From an uncultured Prevotellaceae bacterium (GTDB taxonomy: Bacteria > Bacteroidota > Bacteroidia > Bacteroidales > Bacteroidaceae): a DNA stretch of 62,328 bases. The translations under genes were made by a program, and so were the position numbers. Under the pieces are notes generated by a model that saw nothing but the letters and a program-made list of their open reading frames with translations, did not search any database and was not told the DNA's origin. Location of the stretch: the NCBI GenBank assembly GCA_946407895.1, contig CAMJQA010000013.1, positions 1 through 62,328 on the forward strand, in the 5' to 3' direction. Shown here piece after piece: positions 16,580-24,705 of the stretch (position 1 is its first letter; each line of letters begins with the position of its first letter).

Positions 16580-17854
16580 TCACTTCACTCTCAGCTTCTG
16601 CCCGGCCCTAATATTCACGCCTCTCAGTCCGTTAAGCTGTTGCAACTTGCGCACCGTTGTATGGTTACGACTGGCAATAGCTCCCAGGGTGTCTCCCTTC
16701 TTCACCACAACGGTCTTACGTCCGGCCGCAGAAACGGATGCCCTTTTATCCGCCACAGGCATTTCTACCACTTTCCGGTTTACAGCCATACCTTCTACCG
16801 GCTTCACATAGACAGAGTCACCGGCCTCTAAGAATGCCGAAATATGCTGGGCCTGCATTCTCAGGGTACATGGACGCATCTGTCCGGGAACAAGCATCGT
16901 ACGGAATTGCGGATTCAGGGCTTTCAGTTCATCAAGCCCCACCCCGCATACGGCCTCAATCTGCTCCATCCTGACATCCTTCGTCAGAGACAACGTGTCA
17001 GTACCCATAGGTAGTGTTGTGTTTACAGGGCATATATTGTGGTCACAATAATAGTTCATTATATAATTTGCCGCAATAAAAGCCGGCACATAACCCTGAG
17101 TCTCGCGGGGCAGATAAGGATATATTTTCCAATAATCCATAACACCGCCTGCCCGCTTGATTGCCTTATTCACGTTTCCAGGCCCACAATTATAACTGGC
17201 AATCACCAGAGTCCAGTCACCGAAGATATCATAAAGGTCTTTCAGATAGTGGGCAGCAGCATAGCTCGACTTAATGGGGTCTCTACGCTCATCGATAAGG
17301 CTGTTCACCTCCAGCCCATACTGTTTGCCGGTGGTTATCATGAACTGCCACAGCCCGGCGGCGCCCGCCCGGCTGGTAGCACTGGGATTCAGGGCGCTCT
17401 CAATGATTGGCAGGTACTTCAGTTCCAATGGAATCTGGTAACTCTCGAGGGCCTCCTCGAAGATAGGGTTATAGAAATTTGAAGCACCCAGCATTACGCT
17501 AACCGTTCGACGCAGGCGCCCGCTATATTGGTCAATGTACCTGCGCACCACATCGTTGTATGGCATCTCAATCACATTGGGCAGGCGCTGCAAGCGGCTG
17601 ATATACACCTCGGGTTCAAAAGTAGGATTCTCGCCCGTTGTCTCGCAATTCTCGTCGAAAGTCAGGAAGTTCCTCACACTCCAGTCACGCAGCAGGCTGT
17701 CAATTTCCTGAATCTGCATGCCTTCGGGCAATACCAGGCTGTCTGCCTCGGCCACGATGGTTTCTTTACTTTCCTCAGCCTCTTGGCCCAGGGCATTTAT
17801 GCCCGTAAACCAGCCTAATGCAAGGAGTAGAAATATGCTCTTGAACTTCTTCAT
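16580..17854 (-). CDS. MltD-like lytic transglycosylase with LysM domain
   Basis: Starting at MKKFKSIFLLLALGWFTGIN (a signal peptide; an ATG seven codons upstream at 17875 is less likely) the protein has 424 residues. The SLT domain shows the catalytic Glu in LPIIESALNPSATS (E152), then AGAAGLWQFM and ASYNCGPGNVNKAI, which place it in the MltD branch that cuts peptidoglycan to 1,6-anhydro products. A C-terminal LysM repeat (VVKKGDTLGAIASRN...LNGLRG, ending AGQKLRVK) binds the glycan. A second degenerate LysM-like segment may lie before it. The protein acts in the periplasm or at the outer membrane during wall turnover. It stands between DUF5683 and rel/spo in the same order as in other Bacteroidetes. 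Confidence 0.93.
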   Translation of the reverse strand: MKKFKSIFLLLALGWFTGINALGQEAEESKETIVAEADSLVLPEGMQIQEIDSLLRDWSVRNFLTFDENCETTGENPTFEPEVYISRLQRLPNVIEMPYNDVVRRYIDQYSGRLRRTVSVMLGASNFYNPIFEEALESYQIPLELKYLPIIESALNPSATSRAGAAGLWQFMITTGKQYGLEVNSLIDERRDPIKSSYAAAHYLKDLYDIFGDWTLVIASYNCGPGNVNKAIKRAGGVMDYWKIYPYLPRETQGYVPAFIAANYIMNYYCDHNICPVNTTLPMGTDTLSLTKDVRMEQIEAVCGVGLDELKALNPQFRTMLVPGQMRPCTLRMQAQHISAFLEAGDSVYVKPVEGMAVNRKVVEMPVADKRASVSAAGRKTVVVKKGDTLGAIASRNHTTVRKLQQLNGLRGVNIRAGQKLRVK

Positions 17855-17899
17855 CTCAAATATCTCTAAATACATTCTTATTCAAAATCCAACAATTCT

Positions 17900-18754
17900 T
17901 TAAAACGCCAATACGCATCCCAAACCGTACGATGTGGAATGGAACCTGTTGCCAGGCAGCCCTGTCTCAATAACCGCAGGCTCCAGTCTCAGACTCAAGT
18001 CTTCGTTGATGTCGAATGACGATAGCTCGGCATCCACATAGGCATCGATGACGGAAATCAGATAGACTCCGGCAAAGGCAAAAATGCTGAGGTCGCGGAA
18101 ACGCCTAAAGTGATTCTTCTTGTTCTTGAAGATAGTTTTGAAGCGTTCCTCCTTACCCGAGATATCATATCCAATGGGCAACATCTTCATATAGCTCTGC
18201 GTGCCAGGGTCACTGTCCATAATATCAAGATAAGCCTGCTGGTAGTCATGCAGCATCATGTTGTTCCACGTCAAAGCATAGGTACAGCCCAGAAAGCCTC
18301 CATAGACAATGGGCAATTTCCAATATTTCCTGTTATAGATTTGTCCCCCGCCTGGGAACACCAGAGCCAGCCACATTGAGCGGATGGGGTCTGGACGAAA
18401 GTGGTCCGAGGGTGCAGGAGACAGGGCACGATGCAGCAAACTGTCGGCATAGGCCCCCAGCCTGGTGGAATCCGTCAGCAGCGAATCCGCCAGCATGTCT
18501 TTAGCCTTAATCCGCCCCTTCAGCGTATCCCCCTTCAGGGAATCCTTAGCCACCGAGTCGGGCCGTTCGGCCGCTTGCTTCATCATAGCTGAATCAGGCA
18601 CTTCCGTCAGCCGCCCTTTGCGGCGATGGCCTGTAGCTGTTTTACGTTCGCGCTTTACCTCCTGCGGGATGGAGTCGTTAGCCGTCTGTGCCCTGAGCTC
18701 AGCAACCCAAGCAGCACATCCCCACAGGAAGCACAGCAATACGAGCCGCCTCAT
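17900..18754 (-). CDS. DUF5683 membrane protein
   Basis: The ATG start at 18754 gives MRRLVLLCFLWGCAAWVAEL, a signal peptide; a TTG eight codons upstream is less likely. After a charged R/K-rich, low-complexity linker (residues 30-95) comes the DUF5683 core: PIRSMWLALVFPGGGQIYNRKYWKLP, a membrane-associated segment, then FRRFRDLSIFAFAGVYLISVIDAYVDAEL. The function is unknown. The pattern 'P..SM..A..PG.GQ.YN..YWK.P' resembles small TM2-like membrane proteins. Its constant place between parB and the lytic transglycosylase suggests a link to cell-envelope growth or division, but that is inference from neighbourhood. It starts 20 bases after the parB stop. Confidence 0.82.
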   Translation of the reverse strand: MRRLVLLCFLWGCAAWVAELRAQTANDSIPQEVKRERKTATGHRRKGRLTEVPDSAMMKQAAERPDSVAKDSLKGDTLKGRIKAKDMLADSLLTDSTRLGAYADSLLHRALSPAPSDHFRPDPIRSMWLALVFPGGGQIYNRKYWKLPIVYGGFLGCTYALTWNNMMLHDYQQAYLDIMDSDPGTQSYMKMLPIGYDISGKEERFKTIFKNKKNHFRRFRDLSIFAFAGVYLISVIDAYVDAELSSFDINEDLSLRLEPAVIETGLPGNRFHSTSYGLGCVLAF

Positions 18755-18774
18755 CACTATGAAAACGTCGCGTT

Positions 18775-19671
18775 TCAATGCTTCAAGTGGTCCAACAGTT
18801 CAATGATGCGCTCCAACTCGCTCTCGTTGGCAAAGGGGATGCTGATTTTGCCGCGCCCCTTTTCAGAGCAGGTCAGCTGCACCTTTGCATGGAAAAAGTT
18901 ACTCAGGCTGTCCTTCAGAGCCGAGAACTCGCTGCTCAGCCGCACACCCTTCGGACGGATGGACTTTCCGCCCTTCACCTTCACGGTGGCACCTTCGTTC
19001 AGCCCCTTCACCATTTCCTCAATACGCCTCACGCTCATTTTCTCCTTCTGCATCTCGGCAAAGACCTTCAGTTGCACAGCAGGATCGTCAAGCGAAAGCA
19101 GGGCACGGGCGTGCCCCATGTCTATCTCACGGTTCTTCAGCGCCATCTGTATGGTTGCCGGCAGCTTCAACAGCCTGAGGTAGTTGGTTACCGTTGCACG
19201 GTTCTTGCCCACCCGGTCACTCAACTGCTCCTGCGTAAGCCCATACTGCTCTATCAGGTGTTGATAGGCCAGGGCTATCTCCAAGGCCGTCAGGTCCTGT
19301 CGCTGGATATTCTCCACCAGCGCCATTTCCATCATGTTCTCATCGTCAACAGTGCGTATATAGGCCGGGATACGCGTCAGTCCGGCCAGCCTGCTGGCCC
19401 TCCAGCGGCGTTCGCCGGCAATGATGGTATATGTGCCATCGCCCATATCGCGCAGGGTGATGGGCTGTATGATGCCTATCTGGCTTATACTACTGGCCAG
19501 TTCCTGCAAGCAGTCCTCATCAAAGTCTCTTCGCGGCTGGTTGGGATTAGGCAGAATCCGGTCAAGGCTCACCTCCGAGATGTTGGATGAGCCATCAGTC
19601 TTTATGTCATCCACACTGATCAGGGCATCCAGTCCGCGCCCCAGTGCATTATATTTCTTTCTTACTGCCAT
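18775..19671 (-). CDS. parB: Chromosome-partitioning protein ParB
   Basis: 298 residues from MAVRKKYNALGRGLDALISV, the standard chromosomal ParB N-terminus that contacts ParA; an upstream TTG (19704) overlapping parA is less likely. The CTPase/clamp domain has ILPNPNQPRRDF, GIIQPITLRD and the AGERRWRASRLAG motif; then come VENIQRQDLTALEIA and the helix-turn-helix (LTQEQLSDRVGKNRATVTNYLRL, abbreviated). The C-terminal dimerisation domain is present. ParB loads at parS sites and slides as a CTP-driven clamp. No exact TGTTTCACGTGAAACA site is visible here, but an expanded four-unit version occurs at 30244-30323. It lies 13 bases after parA. Confidence 0.95.
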   Translation of the reverse strand: MAVRKKYNALGRGLDALISVDDIKTDGSSNISEVSLDRILPNPNQPRRDFDEDCLQELASSISQIGIIQPITLRDMGDGTYTIIAGERRWRASRLAGLTRIPAYIRTVDDENMMEMALVENIQRQDLTALEIALAYQHLIEQYGLTQEQLSDRVGKNRATVTNYLRLLKLPATIQMALKNREIDMGHARALLSLDDPAVQLKVFAEMQKEKMSVRRIEEMVKGLNEGATVKVKGGKSIRPKGVRLSSEFSALKDSLSNFFHAKVQLTCSEKGRGKISIPFANESELERIIELLDHLKH

Positions 19672-19684
19672 TGGTCTATGATTT

Positions 19685-20452
19685 TTACTTCTGGTTCTTT
19701 TCAATTATCTCCTGAGCCAAGGCCAGATGCGCCTTTGCCCCCACCGAATCGGCATCGTACAGGATGGCCGGCACGCCGTGCCCCGGTGCCTCGCCCAGCT
19801 TAACATTTCGCTGGATGACGGTCTTGAACACCAACTCACGGAAGTGCCGTTTCACCTCGTCGTACACCTGGTTTGCCAGACGCAGGCGGCTGTCGTACAT
19901 CGTCAACAGGAAGCCCTCAATCTCCAGTTCCGGATTCAGTTTGTGCTTCACTATTTTGATGGTATTGAGCAATTTACTGATTCCCTCCAGGGCGAAATAC
20001 TCACACTGGACGGGTATGATGACGCTGTTCGCCGCCGTCAGGGCGTTTACGGTGATGAGTCCCAGGCTTGGACTGCAGTCGATGAGTATATAGTCATACT
20101 CGTCTGCCAGCGTTGCCAGGGCGTTTTTCAGCACCCGTTCACGGTTCTTGGCATTCAGCATTTCTATTTCGGCGCCTACCAGGTCAATGTGCGAGGGTAT
20201 GACGTCCATGCCGTTTATATCGGTGGTGTAAATAGCTTCGCGGGGGTCCACATGGTCCATCAGGACGTTGTACAGTGAGCACTCCACCTGGGTGATGTCC
20301 ACGCCTACGCCCGATGAGGCATTGGCCTGCGGATCGGCATCAACGAGCAGGACGTTCTTCTCCAAAGTAGCCAGCGAGGCGGCCAGGTTCATGCTCGTGG
20401 TTGTCTTTCCCACTCCACCCTTCTGATTAGCTAACGCAATGATTTTTCCCAT
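19685..20452 (-). CDS. parA: Chromosome-partitioning ATPase ParA (Soj type)
   Basis: 255 residues with no N-terminal DNA-binding extension, as in chromosomal Soj-type ParA. Deviant Walker A is ANQKGGVGKTTTSMNLAA (residues 8-25), Walker A' is LLVDADPQANASSG, and Walker B is YDYILIDCSPSLG. It forms ATP-dependent dimers on the nucleoid that move ParB-parS complexes. It opens the minus-strand block and is divergent from surE. Its upstream region carries a Bacteroidetes-type -7 box on the minus strand (TATCTTCG, one mismatch to TAnnTTTG). Confidence 0.95.
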   Translation of the reverse strand: MGKIIALANQKGGVGKTTTSMNLAASLATLEKNVLLVDADPQANASSGVGVDITQVECSLYNVLMDHVDPREAIYTTDINGMDVIPSHIDLVGAEIEMLNAKNRERVLKNALATLADEYDYILIDCSPSLGLITVNALTAANSVIIPVQCEYFALEGISKLLNTIKIVKHKLNPELEIEGFLLTMYDSRLRLANQVYDEVKRHFRELVFKTVIQRNVKLGEAPGHGVPAILYDADSVGAKAHLALAQEIIEKNQK

Positions 20453-20522
20453 ATATTTACCTATTTTGGGTGCGAAGATAATATTTTCTTTTGAAATATC
20501 GGCCCAGTTTAAACAATTTTAT

Positions 20523-20530
20523 TACTTTTG
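20523..20530 (+). promoter_or_regulatory. -7 promoter box for surE in the parA-surE divergent region
   Basis: TACTTTTG matches TAnnTTTG exactly and lies 22 bases before the surE ATG, placing the transcript start near 20537. A weaker minus-strand box (TATCTTCG, around 20472-20480) can serve parA. The 100-base gap thus holds two back-to-back promoters. Confidence 0.7.
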
Positions 20531-20552
20531 CAGTCCCAAATTTGGATTATTT

Positions 20553-21311
20553 ATGAAAAAGAAGCCCCTTATACTGATTACAAACGACGATGGAGTGCAT
20601 GCTCAGGGCCTCCAAGAGCTCTCTGCGTTGATGCAACAGCTGGGCGACGTAATTGTGGTCGCTCCCGACTCGGCCCGCTCTGGTTCGGCCTGTGCCATTA
20701 CGCCCGTGCAGCCAGTCCGGCTCAGCAGGCTCAGCACGGTTCCTGGCCTCAGCATCTGGTCATGCTCGGGCACACCGGTTGACTGCGTGAAGCTGGCCCT
20801 GGAGAAGGTGGTGCCCCGCCGGCCCGACCTGTTGGTCAGCGGCATCAATCATGGCGACAACGCCTCCGTCAGCCTCCACTATAGCGGCACCATTGGGGCC
20901 GTACTCGAAGCCTGCATGAAGGACGTACCGGCTATTGGTTACAGCCTGCGCACCAGAGCACAGGAGTGCGACTTCACCCCATACCGAAAAATCATTACAC
21001 AGATTGCACAAAGTGTCCTTGCCGACGGGCTGCCACAGGACGTCTGCCTCAACGTAAACTTCCCCGTAACCGACCGCCTGCAAGGTGCCCGCGTCTGCCG
21101 AATGGCACGAGGAAACTGGCAGCAAGAGTGGCGGCAGACGGAGAAGGAGGGCGAATACGTGCTTACAGGATTCTTTACAAACCTGGAGCCAGAAGCCAGC
21201 GATACGGACTACTGGGCCCTGGACCATAACATGGCAGCCATCACCCCCCTCCAGCTGGACATGACGCACTATCCGTCCCTCAACCAAAAATTCACGACGG
21301 ACTTGCCTTAA
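20553..21311 (+). CDS. surE: 5'-nucleotidase SurE
   Basis: The start at 20553 gives MKKKPLILITNDDGVHAQGL, the SurE N-terminus with its metal-binding Asp-Asp; longer in-frame starts lie before the promoter. Further motifs are VVVAPDSARSGSACAIT (metal/phosphate loop with Ser) and DLLVSGINHGDNASVSLHYSGTIGA (abbreviated here to VSGINHGDN and YSGTIGA). At 252 residues the length is normal. SurE removes phosphate from nucleoside 5'- or 3'-monophosphates and short polyphosphates, a metal-dependent cytoplasmic survival function. It opens the plus-strand half of the window, divergent from parA. Confidence 0.94.
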   Translation: MKKKPLILITNDDGVHAQGLQELSALMQQLGDVIVVAPDSARSGSACAITPVQPVRLSRLSTVPGLSIWSCSGTPVDCVKLALEKVVPRRPDLLVSGINHGDNASVSLHYSGTIGAVLEACMKDVPAIGYSLRTRAQECDFTPYRKIITQIAQSVLADGLPQDVCLNVNFPVTDRLQGARVCRMARGNWQQEWRQTEKEGEYVLTGFFTNLEPEASDTDYWALDHNMAAITPLQLDMTHYPSLNQKFTTDLP

Positions 21312-21400
21312 CCCAACATTAGGAATCAGGCATAAACCCGGGCCATTGAAAGCCACGGTTGGGTAAAGTATTCACAGATTCCTTGATATCATCTCCATCG

Positions 21401-21515
21401 GTTCTCTATAAGTTCTCTATCGTCTCTCTATCATTTCTCTATAAATTCTCTATAATTTCTCTATGCTATAGGGATAGCGTTTTTATAGAGGTTTTATAGA
21501 GAAATTATAGAGAAT
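21401..21515. repeat. Inverted array of 11-bp iterons (candidate origin or long hairpin)
   Basis: Six direct 11-bp units of consensus NTTCTCTATAA start at 21401, 21412, 21423, 21434, 21445 and 21456. After a palindromic centre (GCTATAGGGATAGC, 21465-21478) three units in the opposite orientation (TTATAGAGRNN) start at 21483, 21494 and 21505. Bases 21444-21465 and 21496-21517 are a perfect 22-bp inverted repeat. DnaA-box-like 9-mers with two mismatches flank the array (GTATTCACA at 21368-21376, TTTTTCACA at 21523-21531). The 11-bp phase puts all units on one DNA face. It could be an origin region, a regulator-binding array or a terminator for surE. Confidence 0.85.
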
Positions 21516-21591
21516 TTACAGATTTTTCACAGAGGCCTGATGGTGCACTAAGCAAAATCAGACGAACGCTCTCCCCATAATTTTGCGACCG

Positions 21592-21665
21592 GAACGAGTG
21601 GTGCCCTGGAGCCAGGTATGCCTGCAATAACAGGGTTGTAAGGGCAACCTCTGACGCCGCTTTTA
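21592..21665 (+). ncRNA. Possible structured small RNA upstream of sppA
   Basis: A TAATTTTG box at 21578-21585 would start a transcript near 21592. The region folds well: GGT-GCCCT (21600-21607) pairs with AGGGC-A-ACC (21641-21649), and CCTGG-AG-CCAGG (21605-21616) or CCCTG...CAGGG and GGTTG...CAACC form inside or as alternatives. The end GCCGCTTTTATG is a weak T-run. I do not recognise the family; it lacks the GGAA/AGCAG loops of SRP RNA. It could also be a long leader of sppA. Confidence 0.35.
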
Positions 21666-21714
21666 TGTATCATACAGCAAAAAACGGGAACATAACAGAT
21701 AAAAAAGGGCAAGA

Positions 21715-21748
21715 TTTTTGGGGAATACGCAGAGAAACACTATTTTTG
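21715..21748 (+). promoter_or_regulatory. Bacteroidetes promoter of sppA
   Basis: TTTTTG at 21715-21720 and TATTTTTG at 21741-21748 are separated by 20 bases, a near-consensus -33/-7 pair. The predicted start near 21755 leaves a 33-base leader to the ATG at 21788. This is why the in-frame ATG at 21665, upstream of the promoter, is rejected. Confidence 0.75.
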
Positions 21749-21787
21749 CTCAAAATTATACAAAATTTAATTTACGACAAAAGCGAA

Positions 21788-23563
21788 ATGAAAGACTTTA
21801 TCAAGTACACCATGGCCACTATCGTAGGCCTGTTGCTATTCAGTATCATCATGACCGTCATCACCATTATCTCTATTGCCGGCATGGCGGCCAGCGAAGG
21901 CATGACTTCCCCCATCAAGAAGGAATCAATCCTGAAGATCAACCTGAACACCTCAATGCAGGAACGGGCCGACGAGATGCCCTTCGACATTGCAGCCCTT
22001 TCGGGCAACGAAGAGTCTCCCATTGCCCTGGACGAGGCCATCACAGCCCTGGAGAAGGCCGCCACGAACAAGAACATCATCGGCGTATATCTGGAAGGCG
22101 GCTCCCTGAGCGCCACACCCGCAATGGCGGAGGAACTGCGCCACGCCCTGGTCCGCTTCAAGGAGAGCGGAAAGTGGATAATAGCTTATGGTGACGGGTA
22201 TAGCAAGAACGCATACTACCTGAGTTCACTGGCCGACAAGGTTATGCTGAACCCCATTGGCACCCTCGACTGGAGCGGCCTGGCCAGCGAGCCGATATTC
22301 TACAAGGGCCTGCTGGAGAAGGTGGGCGTAAAGATGCAGGTCTTCAAGGTGGGCACGTACAAGAGTGCCGTGGAGCCCTTCATCAACACCAGCATGAGCG
22401 AAGCCAATCGCGAGCAGGTGACCAGTTTCCTGAGCAGTATCTGGAACAATATGCTGAAGGATGTGGCTAAGTCGCGCAACATGACGCCCGAACAGCTCAA
22501 CGGGCTGGCCGACAGTATGACTGCCCTGAGCGACCCCACCCTGAGTGTGAAGAGCGGACTGGTTGACACGTTGTGCTACATCAGCGATGTCAAGCGCATC
22601 CTGAAGGAAAAAGCCGGGCTGAACGAGGATGACGCCCTGTGCTTCACCACCCTGAAGGACGTGGCTCACGCCGAGACGCTGGGCGACAAGGTGTCCGACG
22701 AGGTAGCCGTATATTATGCCTACGGTGATATCGTGGAGAACACGGGCGGCATGAGCTTCAGCACCGAGCACCAGATTGTAGGCAAAAAGGTGGTGAAGGA
22801 CCTGCAGCGCCTGCGCCAGAACGACAAGGTGAAGGCCGTAGTGCTGCGCGTAAACTCGGGCGGCGGCAGCGCCTATGCAAGTGAGCAGATTTGGAAGGAG
22901 GTAACCTTGCTCAAGGAGAAGAAGCCCGTTGTCGTGTCAATGGGCGGCATGGCAGCAAGCGGCGGCTACTACATTTCCTGTGCAGCAAACAAGATTATTG
23001 CCGAGGCATCAACACTGACCGGCAGTATCGGCATCTTTGGCATGATTCCCGATGCCAGTGAGCTGCTGACCCAGAAAGTAGGCCTGAGCTTTGATGTCGT
23101 AAAGACCAATGCCCTGAGTGACATAGGCGCAATGGGACGCCCCTTCAACGAGACAGAGAGCGCCATGCTGCAGAGCCATGTCAACCAGGGCTACGAGCTC
23201 TTCACGGGCCGTGTAGCCGACGGGCGCCAGATGAAGCAGGACGATGTGAAGGCCATTGCCGAGGGTCGCGTATGGACCGGTGAACAGGCCGTAGCCATCG
23301 GGCTGGTTGACAAGCTGGGCGACCTGGACGACGCCATCAAGGCAGCTGCCGAAACGGCCGGCATTGAGAAGTACACCATTGGACGCTATCCCGACAGCGA
23401 GCCCTGGTTTGCCGACCTGCTCAGCAAGCAGAAGTCGTCCTACCTGGAAGAAGAAATGCGCGCCACACTGGGCGAATACTACACGGCCTTTAACCTGCTG
23501 CGCTCATTGCGCCAGCAAGCACCCGTGCAGGCTCGCATCCCCTTTGACCCCAACATCCGATAG
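21788..23563 (+). CDS. sppA: Signal peptide peptidase SppA, 67K type
   Basis: 591 residues from MKDFIKYTMATIVGLLLFS. One N-terminal membrane anchor (about 8-33) is followed by two tandem S49 protease domains. The catalytic Lys is in DGYSKNAYYLSSLAD (K140) of the first domain and the catalytic Ser in SMGGMAASGGYYISC (S391) of the second, as in E. coli SppA, where four subunits make shared active sites. Other conserved parts are LRVNSGGGSAYASE and LTGSIGIFG. The enzyme faces the periplasm and digests cleaved signal peptides. The gene is followed after 38 bases by lpxK. Confidence 0.94.
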   Translation: MKDFIKYTMATIVGLLLFSIIMTVITIISIAGMAASEGMTSPIKKESILKINLNTSMQERADEMPFDIAALSGNEESPIALDEAITALEKAATNKNIIGVYLEGGSLSATPAMAEELRHALVRFKESGKWIIAYGDGYSKNAYYLSSLADKVMLNPIGTLDWSGLASEPIFYKGLLEKVGVKMQVFKVGTYKSAVEPFINTSMSEANREQVTSFLSSIWNNMLKDVAKSRNMTPEQLNGLADSMTALSDPTLSVKSGLVDTLCYISDVKRILKEKAGLNEDDALCFTTLKDVAHAETLGDKVSDEVAVYYAYGDIVENTGGMSFSTEHQIVGKKVVKDLQRLRQNDKVKAVVLRVNSGGGSAYASEQIWKEVTLLKEKKPVVVSMGGMAASGGYYISCAANKIIAEASTLTGSIGIFGMIPDASELLTQKVGLSFDVVKTNALSDIGAMGRPFNETESAMLQSHVNQGYELFTGRVADGRQMKQDDVKAIAEGRVWTGEQAVAIGLVDKLGDLDDAIKAAAETAGIEKYTIGRYPDSEPWFADLLSKQKSSYLEEEMRATLGEYYTAFNLLRSLRQQAPVQARIPFDPNIR

Positions 23564-23601
23564 GCCGCATAGCCGCCACCAAGAACTGACAACACGCAAC
23601 G

Positions 23602-24705
23602 ATGAACAGCAGCCAAATCCATATCAACCCCTGGCTCATGCCCCTGAGCTGGCTCTACGGAGCCCTCACGGGCATCAGGAATCTCATGTATGATATGGGA
23701 TGGCTGAAGTCGAAGTCATACGACATACCCATCATCTGCGTGGGCAACATCACGGTTGGCGGCACGGGGAAGACGCCTCACGTAGAGTATCTGCTGCGGC
23801 TGTTGGACAGGCGGCTGCACACAGCTGTGCTCAGCAGGGGCTACAAGCGCAAGGGTAGCGGCTATCTGCTGGCCGCTGAGACTACACCGGCCAACCGGCT
23901 TGGCGACGAGCCGTGGCAGATGAAGCACAAGTTCCCCCAAGCCTATATTGCCGTGGACGCAAATCGCCGCAGAGGTATAGAGCATCTGATGCACGACAGC
24001 AGTACCAGCAATGTTCAAGCCATCGTGTTGGACGATGCATTCCAACACCGGCGCGTCAAGGCAGGCCTGAACATTCTGCTGACCGACTACAGCCGACTTG
24101 TCACCGAAGACAGGTTGCTGCCGGCTGGCAGGTTGCGCGAAAGTGCCTCAAACATGGAGAGGGCTCAAATCATCGTGGTCACCAAATGCCCGCCCGACCT
24201 GAGCCCGATGGGATTCCGAGTCGTGCAGCAATGCCTGGCCCTGAAACCCTATCAGGACCTTTTCTTCAGCACTCTGCGCTATGCACCCCTGCAAGCGCTT
24301 TTCAAGGACGGGCAGCGCAATCTGGAAACCCTGCGACCAGAGGACATTCATGTGCTGCTGGTTACGGGCATAGCCTGCCCCTACCAAATGGAGCAAGACC
24401 TCAGGAAGTATGCCCAACACATCAGGACACTCAGTTTCCCTGACCACCATAAATACCGCCCTGCCGATGTAAGGCTCATCAACAAGACCTTTGCCGATAT
24501 GCCGCGGCCAAAGATTGTCATTACGACCGAAAAGGACGCAGCAAGGCTGAGAGACGTAAAGGGGCTGGACAGCCAGGTGGAGGAGAACTTCTACGCATTG
24601 CCCATTCAAGTTGAAATCATGAGGAATCAAACTACTGCTTTTAACGAAAAAATACTGAACTATGTACACAAAAATTCAAGAAACAGCGGCTTGGCTGAAG
24701 GATAG
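23602..24705 (+). CDS. lpxK: Tetraacyldisaccharide 4'-kinase LpxK
   Basis: 367 residues. The N-terminal amphipathic/membrane helix (PWLMPLSWLYGALTGIRN) is followed by the P-loop in ICVGNITVGGTGKTPHVEYL (P-loop near residues 48-56), LSRGYKRKGSGY, GDEPWQMKHKF and LDDAFQHRRV, all typical of LpxK. The enzyme adds the 4'-phosphate to the lipid A precursor at the inner membrane using ATP. Its presence shows a Gram-negative envelope. The last 44 bases overlap the start of punA in another frame, a sign of translational coupling. Confidence 0.95.
   Translation: MNSSQIHINPWLMPLSWLYGALTGIRNLMYDMGWLKSKSYDIPIICVGNITVGGTGKTPHVEYLLRLLDRRLHTAVLSRGYKRKGSGYLLAAETTPANRLGDEPWQMKHKFPQAYIAVDANRRRGIEHLMHDSSTSNVQAIVLDDAFQHRRVKAGLNILLTDYSRLVTEDRLLPAGRLRESASNMERAQIIVVTKCPPDLSPMGFRVVQQCLALKPYQDLFFSTLRYAPLQALFKDGQRNLETLRPEDIHVLLVTGIACPYQMEQDLRKYAQHIRTLSFPDHHKYRPADVRLINKTFADMPRPKIVITTEKDAARLRDVKGLDSQVEENFYALPIQVEIMRNQTTAFNEKILNYVHKNSRNSGLAEG

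Noticed and set aside
20439..20552. 38-residue N-terminal extension of surE overlapping parA
   Set aside because: It starts before the TACTTTTG promoter and SurE proteins begin at the ILITNDDG strand.
21592..21665. SRP (4.5S) RNA
   Set aside because: Stem context is suggestive, but the conserved GGAA and AGCAG internal loops are missing.
21665..21787. 41-residue N-terminal extension of sppA
   Set aside because: The ATG lies upstream of the -33/-7 promoter, and the extension lacks homology-like sequence.
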